Shown in pieces: positions 37,474 through 48,112 of a stretch of 64,000 nucleotides of DNA (the stretch's first letter is position 1; every line of letters starts with the position of its first letter). The notes beneath the pieces are model-generated. The model made no database searches. It saw only the letters and a program-made list of their open reading frames with translations, and was not told the origin of the DNA. Both the position numbers and the translations under genes were made by a program. The stretch is from contig NZ_JAGPYQ010000001.1 in assembly GCF_018070025.1 (NCBI RefSeq), positions 1,240,001 to 1,304,000 of the forward strand, read 5' to 3'. This stretch comes from Streptomyces liliiviolaceus. Lineage in GTDB: Bacteria > Actinomycetota > Actinomycetes > Streptomycetales > Streptomycetaceae.

Positions 37474-37487
37474 TGACCGTCCGGTCA
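37474..37487. promoter_or_regulatory. candidate TetR-type operator upstream of the ABM gene
   Basis: TGACCGTCCGGTCA, arms TGACC/GGTCA, lies 77 bp before the ABM start. It resembles the TGAC-n-GTCA operators of many TetR-family repressors. No TetR gene is adjacent. Confidence 0.45.
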
Positions 37488-37536
37488 GACCGGCATGCCC
37501 GAACTCTCCCCGGGCCCTGCCCAGCCCCGCAGCCCT

Positions 37537-38418
37537 TCAGAACAGCCCGTCCTGAACACCTCCGAACTCCCGCACGGGCACGGTGATCTCCCCGCGCTCC
37601 CCCGACCCGGTCTCTCCGCCCGCTCCGGTCAGTTCCCACCCGGTCATGAGCCGCGTATCGAGCACGACGACCCCCCGCCCGGTCAGCAGATGCAGATCGG
37701 GCCCGGCGGCGGCGACCAGTTCTCCCCGCACGACGCCTCCCGGGACCAGCTCGCCGACGACGGCCACGACCGGCGGCAGCCCGTCGAGCCCGAACGCCTC
37801 CGTGTGGTCGACGGCCTCGAACGGCATCTGCTCCAATGCGTCCGGCCACCCGTCCAGCCCCACGGCCAAGGCGTGCAGTCCCCGCACCTCCGCCGCCCGC
37901 ACCCCCGCCCCGGGCAACGCACTCCGCACGGCCCGCTTGGCGTCGTAGGCGATCCGGTCCGGCACGCCCAACGCCGTACGCAGCAACTCCTCACTGCGCC
38001 GGGCGGCCATCAGCGGCCCCCGCCCCAGCCAGGTGAAGACGACGGCGCCCTGCTCCAGCAAGCGAGCCGACCCGCGCTCGACGGCCGTGATCCCCGCCTT
38101 GACCATCCCGGGTCCGAACCAGGCCAGATAGACGGAGTAGGGCCGGGGGTCGTCGGCGATGGTGTCCGCCGCGACGGAATGGGCCCGGTCGAGCCGCGCG
38201 CACTCCTCGCACCGGGCCCCGACACTGCGCCCGGACACCGCGGCCCCCGCGAAACAGCTGTGCCCGCGCGCCCCCACACACCGCCGCTCACCCCCGCCCA
38301 CGACGGCGAACGCGACCTGCTTCCCCCACGGCAACACACTGCGACGCCCCCCGTCCCAGACCAGCACAGGCTCCGCCCCGCCCCACCGAAGCCCGCTGCA
38401 TTTCCACACTTGTGCCAT
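37537..38418 (-). CDS. DUF2797-domain protein
   Basis: 293 residues from ATG 38418. Four cysteines in CVGARGHSCF and ARCEEC suggest a zinc site near residue 60; the central part AWFGPGMVKAGITAVERGSARLLEQGAVVFTWLGRGPLMAARRSEELLRTAL matches the DUF2797 pattern, which resembles GIY-YIG-like folds. No experimentally known function that I can name. Confidence 0.85.
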   Translation of the reverse strand: MAQVWKCSGLRWGGAEPVLVWDGGRRSVLPWGKQVAFAVVGGGERRCVGARGHSCFAGAAVSGRSVGARCEECARLDRAHSVAADTIADDPRPYSVYLAWFGPGMVKAGITAVERGSARLLEQGAVVFTWLGRGPLMAARRSEELLRTALGVPDRIAYDAKRAVRSALPGAGVRAAEVRGLHALAVGLDGWPDALEQMPFEAVDHTEAFGLDGLPPVVAVVGELVPGGVVRGELVAAAGPDLHLLTGRGVVVLDTRLMTGWELTGAGGETGSGERGEITVPVREFGGVQDGLF

Positions 38419-38466
38419 CACGGACGAGCGTAGAGGCCGCCACTGACAGTGGGCCGCCACAACGAA

Positions 38467-38497
38467 AGAAGCCCCGGACACCTGGTCCGGGGCTTCT
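38467..38497. terminator. terminator after tRNA-Arg(ACG)
   Basis: AGAAGCCCCGGA and TCCGGGGCTTCT with a 7-nt loop, 9 nt beyond the 3' end of the minus-strand tRNA. Confidence 0.8.
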
Positions 38498-38505
38498 CAC
38501 CTGTG

Positions 38506-38578
38506 TGCACTCGGCAGGATTCGAACCTGCAACCTTCTGATCCGTAGTCAGATGCTCTATCCGTTAAGCTACGAGTGC
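38506..38578 (-). tRNA. tRNA-Arg (ACG)
   Basis: 73 nt, acceptor GCACTCG/CGAGTGC, anticodon loop CTACGGA giving ACG, T-loop TTCGAAT. A34 of this tRNA is the expected substrate of TadA encoded at 17193. Confidence 0.95.
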
Positions 38579-38776
38579 TTGTGTGTTCTGTTGTGTTTGC
38601 TCTTCCTTCCGGACTTTTCTGCCCGGTTGGCGTTGCGGGAACAACATTACATGACTGGCGGCGTGAGGCGAAATCCGTTTGCCAGACCATGCCTGACCTG
38701 CGGAAACGACCTCCTGACGGCCCCCGGACGGCTTCCGGCGCGGCCCCGTGGAGCGTCGGGAACGATCAAGGAACGA

Positions 38777-38808
38777 CGAAGCCCCGGTCGTGGACGACCG
38801 GGGCTTCG
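38777..38808. terminator. terminator after tRNA-Ser(GCT)
   Basis: CGAAGCCCCGGTCG, loop TGGA, CGACCGGGGCTTCG: perfect 14-bp stem just past the tRNA 3' end on the minus strand. Confidence 0.85.
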
Positions 38809-38818
38809 TGATCTTCTG

Positions 38819-38909
38819 CGGAGGCGGAGGGATTTGAACCCTCGATGGGATTGAAGTCCCAAACCGCATTAGCAGTGCGGCGCCATAGACCGGACTAGGC
38901 GACGCCTCC
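38819..38909 (-). tRNA. tRNA-Ser (GCT)
   Basis: 91 nt, acceptor GGAGGCG/CGCCTCC, anticodon loop CTGCTAA giving GCT, long variable arm, T-loop TTCAAAT. Confidence 0.95.
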
Positions 38910-39120
38910 AGCACAACCATCCTCGCCTGCGCGAAATGGTGCGTGCAGATGATGACACAGTCGAGCGGGCTGTCACCAATCGCCTCCTACGGTACTAGGC
39001 ACGAAGCCCCGAGGGCAAAGCCCTTCTCCCCCGCGCAACGTCACGGCGCGGACGGCGTTAGAGCAGGCGTCAGAGCTGTCGCCAGGGCAGTCGAACAGAA
39101 CCGTCGTCAGGGGAGCCACC

Positions 39121-39579
39121 ATGCTGCGCCGCATCGCCCTCACCGTCGCCACCTCAGCCGCCGCCTCCTTCGCCGCGCTGTCCGGGGCGCCGGCGGTCGC
39201 GTACGCCGATTCGTTTCCCCTCGTGCCGCCGCCGGTGAGCGGGGCGGACAGGAGCGACCACCTCACCGTGACGGTGAGCGGGGCGGGCGAGGGCCGTGAC
39301 GGGACGTTCGAGCTCGACTGTCATCCGGTGGGCGGCAGCCATCCCCGGGCACAGGCCGCCTGCGACCAGCTGGACCGGAACACCTCGTGGGGCAAGAGCC
39401 CGTTCGCGCCCGCGCAGGAGCGCGGGATGTGCACGATGCAGTACGGGGGTCCGGCCACCGCCCACGTCACGGGCACCTGGGCCGGCCGCCCCGTCGACGC
39501 GAGGTACCAGCGCGGTGACGGGTGCGAGATCGCGCGCTGGGACGCCCTCGTACCCGTCCTCCCCGATCTCGGCGCGTAG
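39121..39579 (+). CDS. SSI-family subtilisin inhibitor
   Basis: 152 residues, secreted. Signal peptide about 1-29 (AVAYA then D). Four cysteines in the SSI arrangement (ELDCHPVGG, AACDQL, RGMCTMQY, DGCEIAR) form two disulfides. By alignment to SSI, the reactive-site P1 residue is Met in CTM-QY, as in the Streptomyces subtilisin inhibitor, predicting subtilisin-like protease targets. A monocistronic, well-folded small inhibitor typical of streptomycete culture supernatants. Confidence 0.92.
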   Translation: MLRRIALTVATSAAASFAALSGAPAVAYADSFPLVPPPVSGADRSDHLTVTVSGAGEGRDGTFELDCHPVGGSHPRAQAACDQLDRNTSWGKSPFAPAQERGMCTMQYGGPATAHVTGTWAGRPVDARYQRGDGCEIARWDALVPVLPDLGA

Positions 39580-39880
39580 ACGGGGGGAGGGGTAGAGGGA
39601 GCGGGAGAGGGGTGGAGGGGCTGGCGTATGGGGCCGGGCGTGTGGATGCGTTCCGGCCAATGCGTGGGAGCGGGTGGTGGCCGGGGCGGGGAAACGCACG
39701 GTCACAGGTTCTCCAGGCCTTCTGCGTGCGTTCTGCGTCCCCTCTACGTGCGACCTCCCTCTCATCCGGCGTCGCGAGCGCAACCACTGCCCGTAGACTC
39801 CCTCGCGTGACACGTCGCGGCCCCGTTGGCAAGATGGCTACCGCGGTCGGCAAGGTGCGGTAACAGGGAGGAAGCGTCTC

Positions 39881-42800
39881 GTGAGCAGCAGGCCATCCCG
39901 AGGCGCTGCTCGCCTCGCAGCCATACTCGACGCACTTCCCGACGCGTTGGTGCTGGTCAACGCCAACGGAACGGTCGTCAACGCCAACACCATCGCCCTG
40001 GAGGCCTTCGAGGCCCCGGGCACCGCGCTCGTGGGGCGCGGACTGCTCGATCTGCTGCCGCAGTTCGACTCCCGGCTCATCCCGGGCACGATGCGGCGGG
40101 CCGACACCGCCGACGAGAACGGGCGCACCCGGCCCACCCGGATGATCGCCCGCCGCACCGACGGCAGCGAGTTCCCCGTCGAGGTCACCAGCGCGAACCT
40201 GGAGAACGGGCAGCAGGCGTACGACGGTTACGGCTACACCGGCGACGAGCTGCTGATGATCGTCGTACGGGACCTCTCCGGCACCGTCGACACCGAGGCG
40301 GAGCTCGCACGCTCGCAGCGGCAGACGGAGATGATCCTGCGTGCCGCCGCCGAGGGCGTGGTGGGCACGGACACCGAGGGACGGGTCGTCCTCGTCAATC
40401 CGGCCGCCGCCCAGATCCTCGGCTTCCGGGCCAGCGACCTCGGCGGGCAGGAACTGCACCCGCTGATGCTGCACTCGCGCGCGGACGGCGAGCCCTTCCC
40501 GTACGAGGAGTCGCCGCTCGCCGACACCCTGCGCTCCGGGCGCAAGCACCGGGTGCGCGGGCAGGTGCTGTGGTCCAAGAACGGCGACCGGGTGCCGGTC
40601 GACCTGACCACCGCGCCGGTACGGGACGGCGACCAGCTCGTCGGGGCCGTGATGACCTTCACGGACCGGCGGCCGTACGACGCGCTCGCCGAGGAGAAGG
40701 ACGCCGAGGCCGAGCGGCATCGGCAGGAGCTCGCACAGGCCGCCGAGGCGCATGCCGAGGAGCTGGCCGCCCTCCGGGAGGAGCACACCGGGGCGCTGGC
40801 CGCGCTGCGCGAGCAGCACACGGAGGAACTGGCCGCGGGGGACGACCGGTACGCGGCCCTCGCCGAGCGCGAGAAGGACCGTTACGAGGCACTGTCCGCG
40901 CGGCACGAACAGTTGCTGGCCGTTCTGGGGCGCTCCCTGCGCGGGCCCCTCGACCAGCTGCGCGGCGAACTCGCCACCCTCGCCGCGGACGACGCCGGAC
41001 AGTTGTGGCCCGAGGCCAACCAGGTGCTGCACCACCTCTCGGCCGGCTACTCCCGCATCACCACGCTCGTCGACAACGTGCTCGCGTACCAGCGTCTCGA
41101 CTCCGGGACCGAGAGCGTCAGCCGTACGAAAGTGATGCTGGACGCGGTCGTCGCCGCCGGGGTCGACGGGGCCGTCGAGCTGATCGGGCCGGGGCGCGTG
41201 CAGTTCGCCGTGCACGCGCCGCCCATCGAGGCCGAGGTCGACCCGCAGCGGCTCGCCACCGCGCTCGCGCACCTCATCGCGGATGTCGCGGGCGTCGACT
41301 CCACGGGCAACTCACCGGCCTCGGCCGGCGGCTACATGGACAACACGGTCGTCGTGGCGGCCGCGCAGCGCGGTGAGGGCGTACGGATCGAGGTGCGCGG
41401 ACCGTACGCCGGGGGAGACCCGGTGCACGAGCCCATCGTGCGCGGCATCGTGCGCGCGCACGGGGGAGTGCTGCAGACGCACGAGGTCCCCGGGATGAGC
41501 GGCAGCGCGTTCGTCCTCGAAGTGCCCATCGGCGGCGGGGCCGGTTCGGTCCCGGCCGCCGTTCCGGGTGCGGGTGCCCTTCCCGAGGCGGCTCCGGCCC
41601 CGGACGGCTCTCCGGCCGCGGAAGCGGGCGTGGGAGCGGGTTCCGGCGCGGCCGGTTCGGCCCTCGCGCTGCCCGAGCAGGCCTCCCCGCAGGGAGGCGG
41701 GCGGCGGCGGGCCCGGCGCGCGTCCGTCGACGCCTTCCTGGAGAGCGAGGTGGCACCCTCGACGGAGAAGGCCGTACCCACCGGGCGACGCAGGCGCGCC
41801 GCGGAGGCAGCGGGTCAGCCCGCGCTGCCGGCCCAAGCCGCCGGGGACGAGAGTCCTTCCGGCGCTTCCGGCGCTTCCGGCGCTTCCGGTACTTCCGGTG
41901 CTTCCGAGGGCAACGGCGCGACCGGACGGCGGCGTGGACGGCCGAGCCCCGTGGAGGGCGGCGTCTCCGAGGGCGGGGTCTCCGAGGGCGCGGTGGTGAC
42001 CGCCGCCGAGCACGCGGCCGGTACCGCGGCCACCGGGCTGGGGGCGACCGTGCCTCCGCAGGGCGTGCCCGCGCCCGCCGACGGACGCCGCGCCCTTCAG
42101 GACGGCGGCCGGCAGGCCCTGCCGGCCGCACTGCCCGCGGCCGCGCCCGCCCAGCCGGGTACGGATGCGGGTGGCGCCGCGGGTGAGAACGCCGATGGCG
42201 GCAACGCTCAGCCGACCGGGCGGCGTCGGCGTGCGCTGGCCGCCGCGGCGGAGCGTGCGGCGGCCCAGGAGTCGGGGCCCCGCGCGGTGTTCGCGCTACC
42301 GCCTGCCGAGGCGGACCGCTCTCCCGAGTACGCGGCGCAGTCCGCCGAAGGCCATGGCCACGGTCAGGCGGCGGCCGGCGGCGGACGCCATGACGTCGCC
42401 CTGCGCGACCCCGCCGACGACCACACTCCGCCCCAGCCGCATCCGGTGCAGGCGCCCAGCGGACGCCGACGGGCCCGGCAGGCCGCGGGCGAGGCGGCAG
42501 GCGTGAGCGTGGGCGAGGTGACACCGGATACGGCGACCGGGGCTCCCGGGGCTCCCGGACAGCAGCCGATGCCGGGTCATCTGCCCCCCGCGCAAGCCGT
42601 TCCCGCCCCGCAAGCCGTTCCCGCCCCGGAGGGCATGCCGGCGCCTCTATCCGCACCCGGTCAGGTACAGCCGGGACACGGCGTCCCTCCGGCCGTTCCT
42701 GCCATGGGTCAGGCCGTGCCCCCGCAGGGTCTCCCCCAGCCTGCCGTCCCCGGCCAGGCCCTCCCGCCGCAGGCGGCGCCTCTCCCGGAGCAGGCCCTGC

Positions 42801-44386
42801 CGCCGCAGGCCGCTCCCGGACAGGTCGCCCCGGCCGGTCCCGCCGGACCTGTGGCACCCGCGACGGCCGAGGGCGCACCGGGTCACCCAGGAGTCCCGGC
42901 ACCCGGCACACCTGCCCAGGGCGCCCCCGCGGCGAATCCCGGCCTGCCGCAACCACAGCAGCAACCGCAGACGCCCGCGGCCGGGATTCCGAACGCGGAC
43001 CCGACCGCCTCCCCTCAGCCCTGGCCCGGCGCGGCCGACACCTCCGGTGCCGGAGTACCCGTACAGCCGGAAGCCGCCGCCGCGCCGCAGCCGTGGCCGG
43101 GCACGGCCGATACGTCGACCGCTCCTGAGCCCGCAGCGGCCCCGGAACAGCCGCGCGCCGCGCAGCCCCTCCCCGCGGAGGCGGCGGCGCCTCCCGTCGA
43201 CCCGAACTCGACGCAGGGCCGGGCGATCAGCGTCCGTACGCTCGGGCAGGGTGTGCCGTTCGGCCGCCGCATGATCGACGCGCAGCAGCCCAAGCCCGGC
43301 CGGACGGCGTCCCCCGCCCCCCAGGCCCACGCACCGGCGCAGGCACAGCCCGTCGCGCAGGGAGGAGCCGCGCCGCAGCCCCAGGCGCCCACGCCTCCCC
43401 CGCACGCGACCAACGGCTCCGGGCGGCGCCGCAAGCTCGGCACGCGGCCCGATCCCGCGGCCGAGCAGACGGACACGGCGGCGCGCTCGCACCCGGGCGG
43501 CGGCCAGCAGTCCCGGCTCGCGCACACCACCGAGGGCACCGGCCGTTCGTACGCCATAGGAGCACCGGACCAGAACGCCGACGAAGGCCCCGAGCCGCTC
43601 GACGGCCCCGGTGGCGCGGTGGAGGTCGCGAACCAGCCCCACCCCCAGCCGATGGACGACGAACTGCCCCCGGAGCCGCTGGACAACCCGCGTCGGCTGC
43701 TGGTCTGGCCCGCGCCGGACATCACCACGCAGCAGGCGCTGAGCGACCGCGGCTACCGCCCCGTCATCGTGCACTCACGCGAAGAGGTCGACGCCCAGAT
43801 CGCCGCCTTCCCGGCTGCCCTGTTCGTCGACCCGCTCACCGGCCCGATCACGCGCACGGCCCTCCAGTCGCTGCGCCAGGCCGCCGTCGCCGCCGAGGTG
43901 CCGGTCCTGGTGACCGCCGGTCTCGGTCAGGCGACACGCGAGGCGGCGTACGGCGCCGACCCCGCCGTACTCCTCAAGGCGTTGTCGCCGCGTGACAGCG
44001 AGCAGCACCCGCCGCGTGTTCTCCTGATCGAGGAGCACGCGGAGATCGCGCTCGCGCTGACCTCGACGCTGGAGCGGCGCGGAATGCAGGTCGCACGGGC
44101 CTCGTCCGACGAGGACGCCGTCACGCTGGCCGGGCAGATGCGGCCGAACCTGGTGGTGATGGACCTGATGCAGGTACGCCGCCGACAGGCCGGGATCGTC
44201 GACTGGCTGCGCGCGAACGGCCAGCTCAACCGCACCCCGCTGGTCGTCTACACCGCGGCCGTCGACCAGACCGAGCTGCCGCGGCTGGCCGCGGGGGAGA
44301 CGGTGCTGTTCCTGGCCGAGCGATCGACGAGCGCCGAGGTCCAGGACCGGATCGTGGATCTGCTGGCTCGTATCGGAACGAACTGA
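39881..44386 (+). CDS. giant PAS / degenerate histidine kinase / receiver protein
   Basis: 1501 residues from GTG 39881 (GGGAGG upstream). Order: PAS (about 10-135: AAILDALPDALVLVNANGTVVNANTIALEAFE), PAS (140-265: MILRAAAEGVVGTDTEGRVVLVNPAAAQILGF), coiled coil of Glu/Ala heptads (270-345), DHp-like helices with LGRSLRGPLDQLRGEL, HATPase-like region (to about 550), a 690-residue Pro/Ala/Gln-rich disordered linker, and two receiver-like domains (about 1265-1500). The phospho-accepting His of the H-box is replaced by Arg, and the HATPase G1 motif is missing, so it cannot be a normal kinase. The last receiver keeps Asp in LVVMDLMQ but lacks the usual KP near its end. Cytosolic; function unknown. 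Confidence 0.8.
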   Translation: MSSRPSRGAARLAAILDALPDALVLVNANGTVVNANTIALEAFEAPGTALVGRGLLDLLPQFDSRLIPGTMRRADTADENGRTRPTRMIARRTDGSEFPVEVTSANLENGQQAYDGYGYTGDELLMIVVRDLSGTVDTEAELARSQRQTEMILRAAAEGVVGTDTEGRVVLVNPAAAQILGFRASDLGGQELHPLMLHSRADGEPFPYEESPLADTLRSGRKHRVRGQVLWSKNGDRVPVDLTTAPVRDGDQLVGAVMTFTDRRPYDALAEEKDAEAERHRQELAQAAEAHAEELAALREEHTGALAALREQHTEELAAGDDRYAALAEREKDRYEALSARHEQLLAVLGRSLRGPLDQLRGELATLAADDAGQLWPEANQVLHHLSAGYSRITTLVDNVLAYQRLDSGTESVSRTKVMLDAVVAAGVDGAVELIGPGRVQFAVHAPPIEAEVDPQRLATALAHLIADVAGVDSTGNSPASAGGYMDNTVVVAAAQRGEGVRIEVRGPYAGGDPVHEPIVRGIVRAHGGVLQTHEVPGMSGSAFVLEVPIGGGAGSVPAAVPGAGALPEAAPAPDGSPAAEAGVGAGSGAAGSALALPEQASPQGGGRRRARRASVDAFLESEVAPSTEKAVPTGRRRRAAEAAGQPALPAQAAGDESPSGASGASGASGTSGASEGNGATGRRRGRPSPVEGGVSEGGVSEGAVVTAAEHAAGTAATGLGATVPPQGVPAPADGRRALQDGGRQALPAALPAAAPAQPGTDAGGAAGENADGGNAQPTGRRRRALAAAAERAAAQESGPRAVFALPPAEADRSPEYAAQSAEGHGHGQAAAGGGRHDVALRDPADDHTPPQPHPVQAPSGRRRARQAAGEAAGVSVGEVTPDTATGAPGAPGQQPMPGHLPPAQAVPAPQAVPAPEGMPAPLSAPGQVQPGHGVPPAVPAMGQAVPPQGLPQPAVPGQALPPQAAPLPEQALPPQAAPGQVAPAGPAGPVAPATAEGAPGHPGVPAPGTPAQGAPAANPGLPQPQQQPQTPAAGIPNADPTASPQPWPGAADTSGAGVPVQPEAAAAPQPWPGTADTSTAPEPAAAPEQPRAAQPLPAEAAAPPVDPNSTQGRAISVRTLGQGVPFGRRMIDAQQPKPGRTASPAPQAHAPAQAQPVAQGGAAPQPQAPTPPPHATNGSGRRRKLGTRPDPAAEQTDTAARSHPGGGQQSRLAHTTEGTGRSYAIGAPDQNADEGPEPLDGPGGAVEVANQPHPQPMDDELPPEPLDNPRRLLVWPAPDITTQQALSDRGYRPVIVHSREEVDAQIAAFPAALFVDPLTGPITRTALQSLRQAAVAAEVPVLVTAGLGQATREAAYGADPAVLLKALSPRDSEQHPPRVLLIEEHAEIALALTSTLERRGMQVARASSDEDAVTLAGQMRPNLVVMDLMQVRRRQAGIVDWLRANGQLNRTPLVVYTAAVDQTELPRLAAGETVLFLAERSTSAEVQDRIVDLLARIGTN

Positions 44387-44440
44387 GCGTCGGCTCAACC
44401 AGGCGTGCACACAGTCACCTCAACCAGCCATGCGCACAAA

Positions 44441-44482
44441 CGGGTTGGGGCGTTGTTTCACGTGAAACAACGCCCCAACCCG
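44441..44482. terminator. perfect 42-bp palindrome between convergent genes
   Basis: Two 21-bp arms (CGGGTTGGGGCGTTGTTTCAC and its complement) without a loop, between the PAS protein end (44386) and the acyl-CoA ligase end (44505). It would terminate transcription from both sides, and its centre is a parS site. Confidence 0.75.
44454..44469. other. parS chromosome-partition site
   Basis: TGTTTCACGTGAAACA is an exact match to the bacterial parS consensus bound by ParB. In Streptomyces, many parS copies cluster around oriC, so this window should lie in the central, origin-proximal part of the linear chromosome. Confidence 0.92.
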
Positions 44483-44504
44483 CCCATATCGCCTGCTGTG
44501 GCTG

Positions 44505-46163
<1,659 letters not shown>

Positions 46164-46222
46164 GGCGTCCTCCCGGGGGCGACATTGCCTACGCGGTAGT
46201 AAGGGTTGGGCTGATTCTGCTC

Positions 46223-46240
46223 ACATACCGCGCGGTATGT
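46223..46240. promoter_or_regulatory. perfect 18-bp palindrome upstream of the acyl-CoA ligase
   Basis: ACATACCGCGCGGTATGT, 59 bp before the ligase start, has the symmetry and length of a TetR-family operator. A second shorter palindrome, GTGATCGATCAC, follows at 46253-46264. The likely regulator is not in the window. Confidence 0.65.
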
Positions 46241-46329
46241 CACTACTCCTGGGTGATCGATCACATCACGGCAAGCATTGCTTGCCCAGTACTGCGCTCT
46301 GTGTTCCGCTCTGTTCCTGCCCGCGCCGG

Positions 46330-46875
46330 TCAGCGCACGGGGCCCAGTTCAGGGTCCTCGCGGAGCTTGCCCAGCGCACGCGACACGGCCGACTTGACCG
46401 TACCGATCGACACGTCCAGCACCTCCGCCGTCTGCGCCTCGCTCAGGTCCTCGTAGTACCGCAGGACGACCATCGCCCGCTGCCGCGCGGGCAGCTTCAT
46501 GATCGCGCGCCACATCGCGTCGTGCAGCGCCTGCTGCTCCGCCGGGTCCCCGGCCGGCGGAACCTGCGGTTCCGGCATCTCGTCGCACGCGAACTCGTCG
46601 ACCTTCCGCTTGCGCCACTGCGACGTCCGCGTGTTCAGCAGCGCCCGCCGTACGTATCCGTCGAGCGCCCGGTGGTCCTCGATCCGCTCCCAGGCGACAT
46701 ACGTCTTGGTGAGGGCGGTCTGCAGCAGGTCCTCCGCGTCGCACGGGTTCGCGGTCAGCGAGCGCGCGGTACGCAGCAGCACAGGTTGGCGAGCACTTAC
46801 ATACGAGGAGAACGACGGGTACGCATGGGTCCGCGTCGCCACGTTCGAAGCGCTGGTGCAGACGGGTGTGGTCAT
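46330..46875 (-). CDS. SigE-family (SigE-like ECF) RNA polymerase sigma factor
   Basis: 181 residues. Region 2 (SYVSARQPVLLRTARSLTANPCDAEDLLQTALTKTYVAWERI, VRRALLNTRTSQWRKRKVDEF) and region 4 (MKLPARQRAMVVLRYYEDLSEAQTAEVLDVSIGTVKSAVSRALGKLRED) are complete. It belongs to the SigE-like group (SACE/ECF41-unrelated, usually annotated SigE family) without a neighbouring anti-sigma gene. The target regulon cannot be inferred from sequence. Confidence 0.9.
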   Translation of the reverse strand: MTTPVCTSASNVATRTHAYPSFSSYVSARQPVLLRTARSLTANPCDAEDLLQTALTKTYVAWERIEDHRALDGYVRRALLNTRTSQWRKRKVDEFACDEMPEPQVPPAGDPAEQQALHDAMWRAIMKLPARQRAMVVLRYYEDLSEAQTAEVLDVSIGTVKSAVSRALGKLREDPELGPVR

Positions 46876-47123
46876 GGCTCCACGCTAGGATCGCCCCCTG
46901 CTCCAGCGGATCGGCCGCAGGTCCCGAAGCCTTGTCCGCCTCAGGTTGTAGGAGGGGGGCAGGCCCCACCTCCTGAAGGTGGACGCGAGGCTCAGGACCC
47001 CTGAGGGTTCACCCCTGAGAGACGGGCTCCCGCGCACGCCCACCGCAGTAGACCGGCCTCCGGCATGGTGCCGGAGTAGTACGACCTGGAACCAATGCCG
47101 CTCCGCACGGCGCTTGTGGCGGC

Positions 47124-47999
47124 TCAGCCGATGCGTGCGACCGGCGCGTGCATCAGATTGCGGTCGATCAGCAGCGTCCGGCCGCCGTGCCGTTCCCGTA
47201 CGTTCCCCGCGTACTGGTGGATGCGCCGCGCGGGCGTCCACGCGCCCTTCCGCAGCACGGGCTCACGGTGCAGCCCGTTCTTCACGCCCCACCGCGCGAA
47301 CCACACCACCGACGGCAGGTCCCGCACCCCGGCCCGCCGCGAGCGCTCCATATGGGCGACGCCCGACGCGGCGCTGCTGTAGAACCCCGGCAGATACCCC
47401 CGGCGCGACACCTCCCGGTTCCACCCCCGCACGAACAGGAGGGTGGAGCGTGCGCACTTCTTGTTCCGGTACGCGTACGCCTCCATGTCCAGGAACAGCG
47501 GGCTCCCGGCACCCATACCGAGCGCCGACGCCCGCTTCACCGCGTCGCGGCCCTCCGTGGTCCCCTGCTTCCAGGGATGCCGCCCGATCCGTACGTTCTT
47601 CTTGTGCCGCGCGAACACACAGGTCGACTGCGAGCCCACGTACAGCGGCAGCACCCGCCAGCCCTGGTCCCGTACCGTGCGCATCCAGCGGTGACTCAGA
47701 TGGGGCTGCGAACGGCAGGCTCGCCCGCGACCGCCGAAGTAGACACCCACCGCCCGGTACGGGGACGCCCGCCACCGCCGCATCGTGTCCGCGGACGGCG
47801 CCCGGCAGGTGTCGAACGCACGGCCCTTGAACGTGACCGCCTTGGGTCTCGCGCCGGACTCCCCGACAGGGGAATCCACCGGAGCGGCAGCACCCGGCGA
47901 CCAGGAACCCGCCTGTGCCGGTGGTGCCGCCGTGAGCCCCAGCAGGAGCAGCACGAACCCGAATCCGACGATCATCTTGTGACATCGCAGCCAACGCAT
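47124..47999 (-). CDS. secreted DUF1906 (glycoside-hydrolase-like) protein
   Basis: 291 residues from ATG 47999. Signal peptide (MIVGFGFVLLLLGLTAAPPAQA). The mature part matches the DUF1906/Rv2525c-like fold: GRAFDTCRAPSADTMRRWRASPYRAVGVYFGGRGRAC, GWRVLPLYVGSQS, PLFLDMEAYAY, GYLPGFYSSAASG and HQYAGN. The LDMEAY segment holds acidic residues in the place of a glycoside-hydrolase active site. Probably acts outside the cell on a glycan; activity unproven. Confidence 0.85.
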   Translation of the reverse strand: MRWLRCHKMIVGFGFVLLLLGLTAAPPAQAGSWSPGAAAPVDSPVGESGARPKAVTFKGRAFDTCRAPSADTMRRWRASPYRAVGVYFGGRGRACRSQPHLSHRWMRTVRDQGWRVLPLYVGSQSTCVFARHKKNVRIGRHPWKQGTTEGRDAVKRASALGMGAGSPLFLDMEAYAYRNKKCARSTLLFVRGWNREVSRRGYLPGFYSSAASGVAHMERSRRAGVRDLPSVVWFARWGVKNGLHREPVLRKGAWTPARRIHQYAGNVRERHGGRTLLIDRNLMHAPVARIG

Positions 48000-48112
48000 A
48001 GGCCGAGTCAACGGCCCCGCCCGCGCCGACGGGCCCGGACACGCGCCACGTTCATCCGTCCGCCCCGCAATCAGCCCCGATCGTCCGAACCGGGACCGGG
48101 CGGACCCCTGGA

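Noticed and set aside
39467..42956. Large minus-strand frames opposite the PAS/pseudokinase gene
   Set aside because: Shadows of a GC-rich gene; no domains and Arg/Pro-rich composition.
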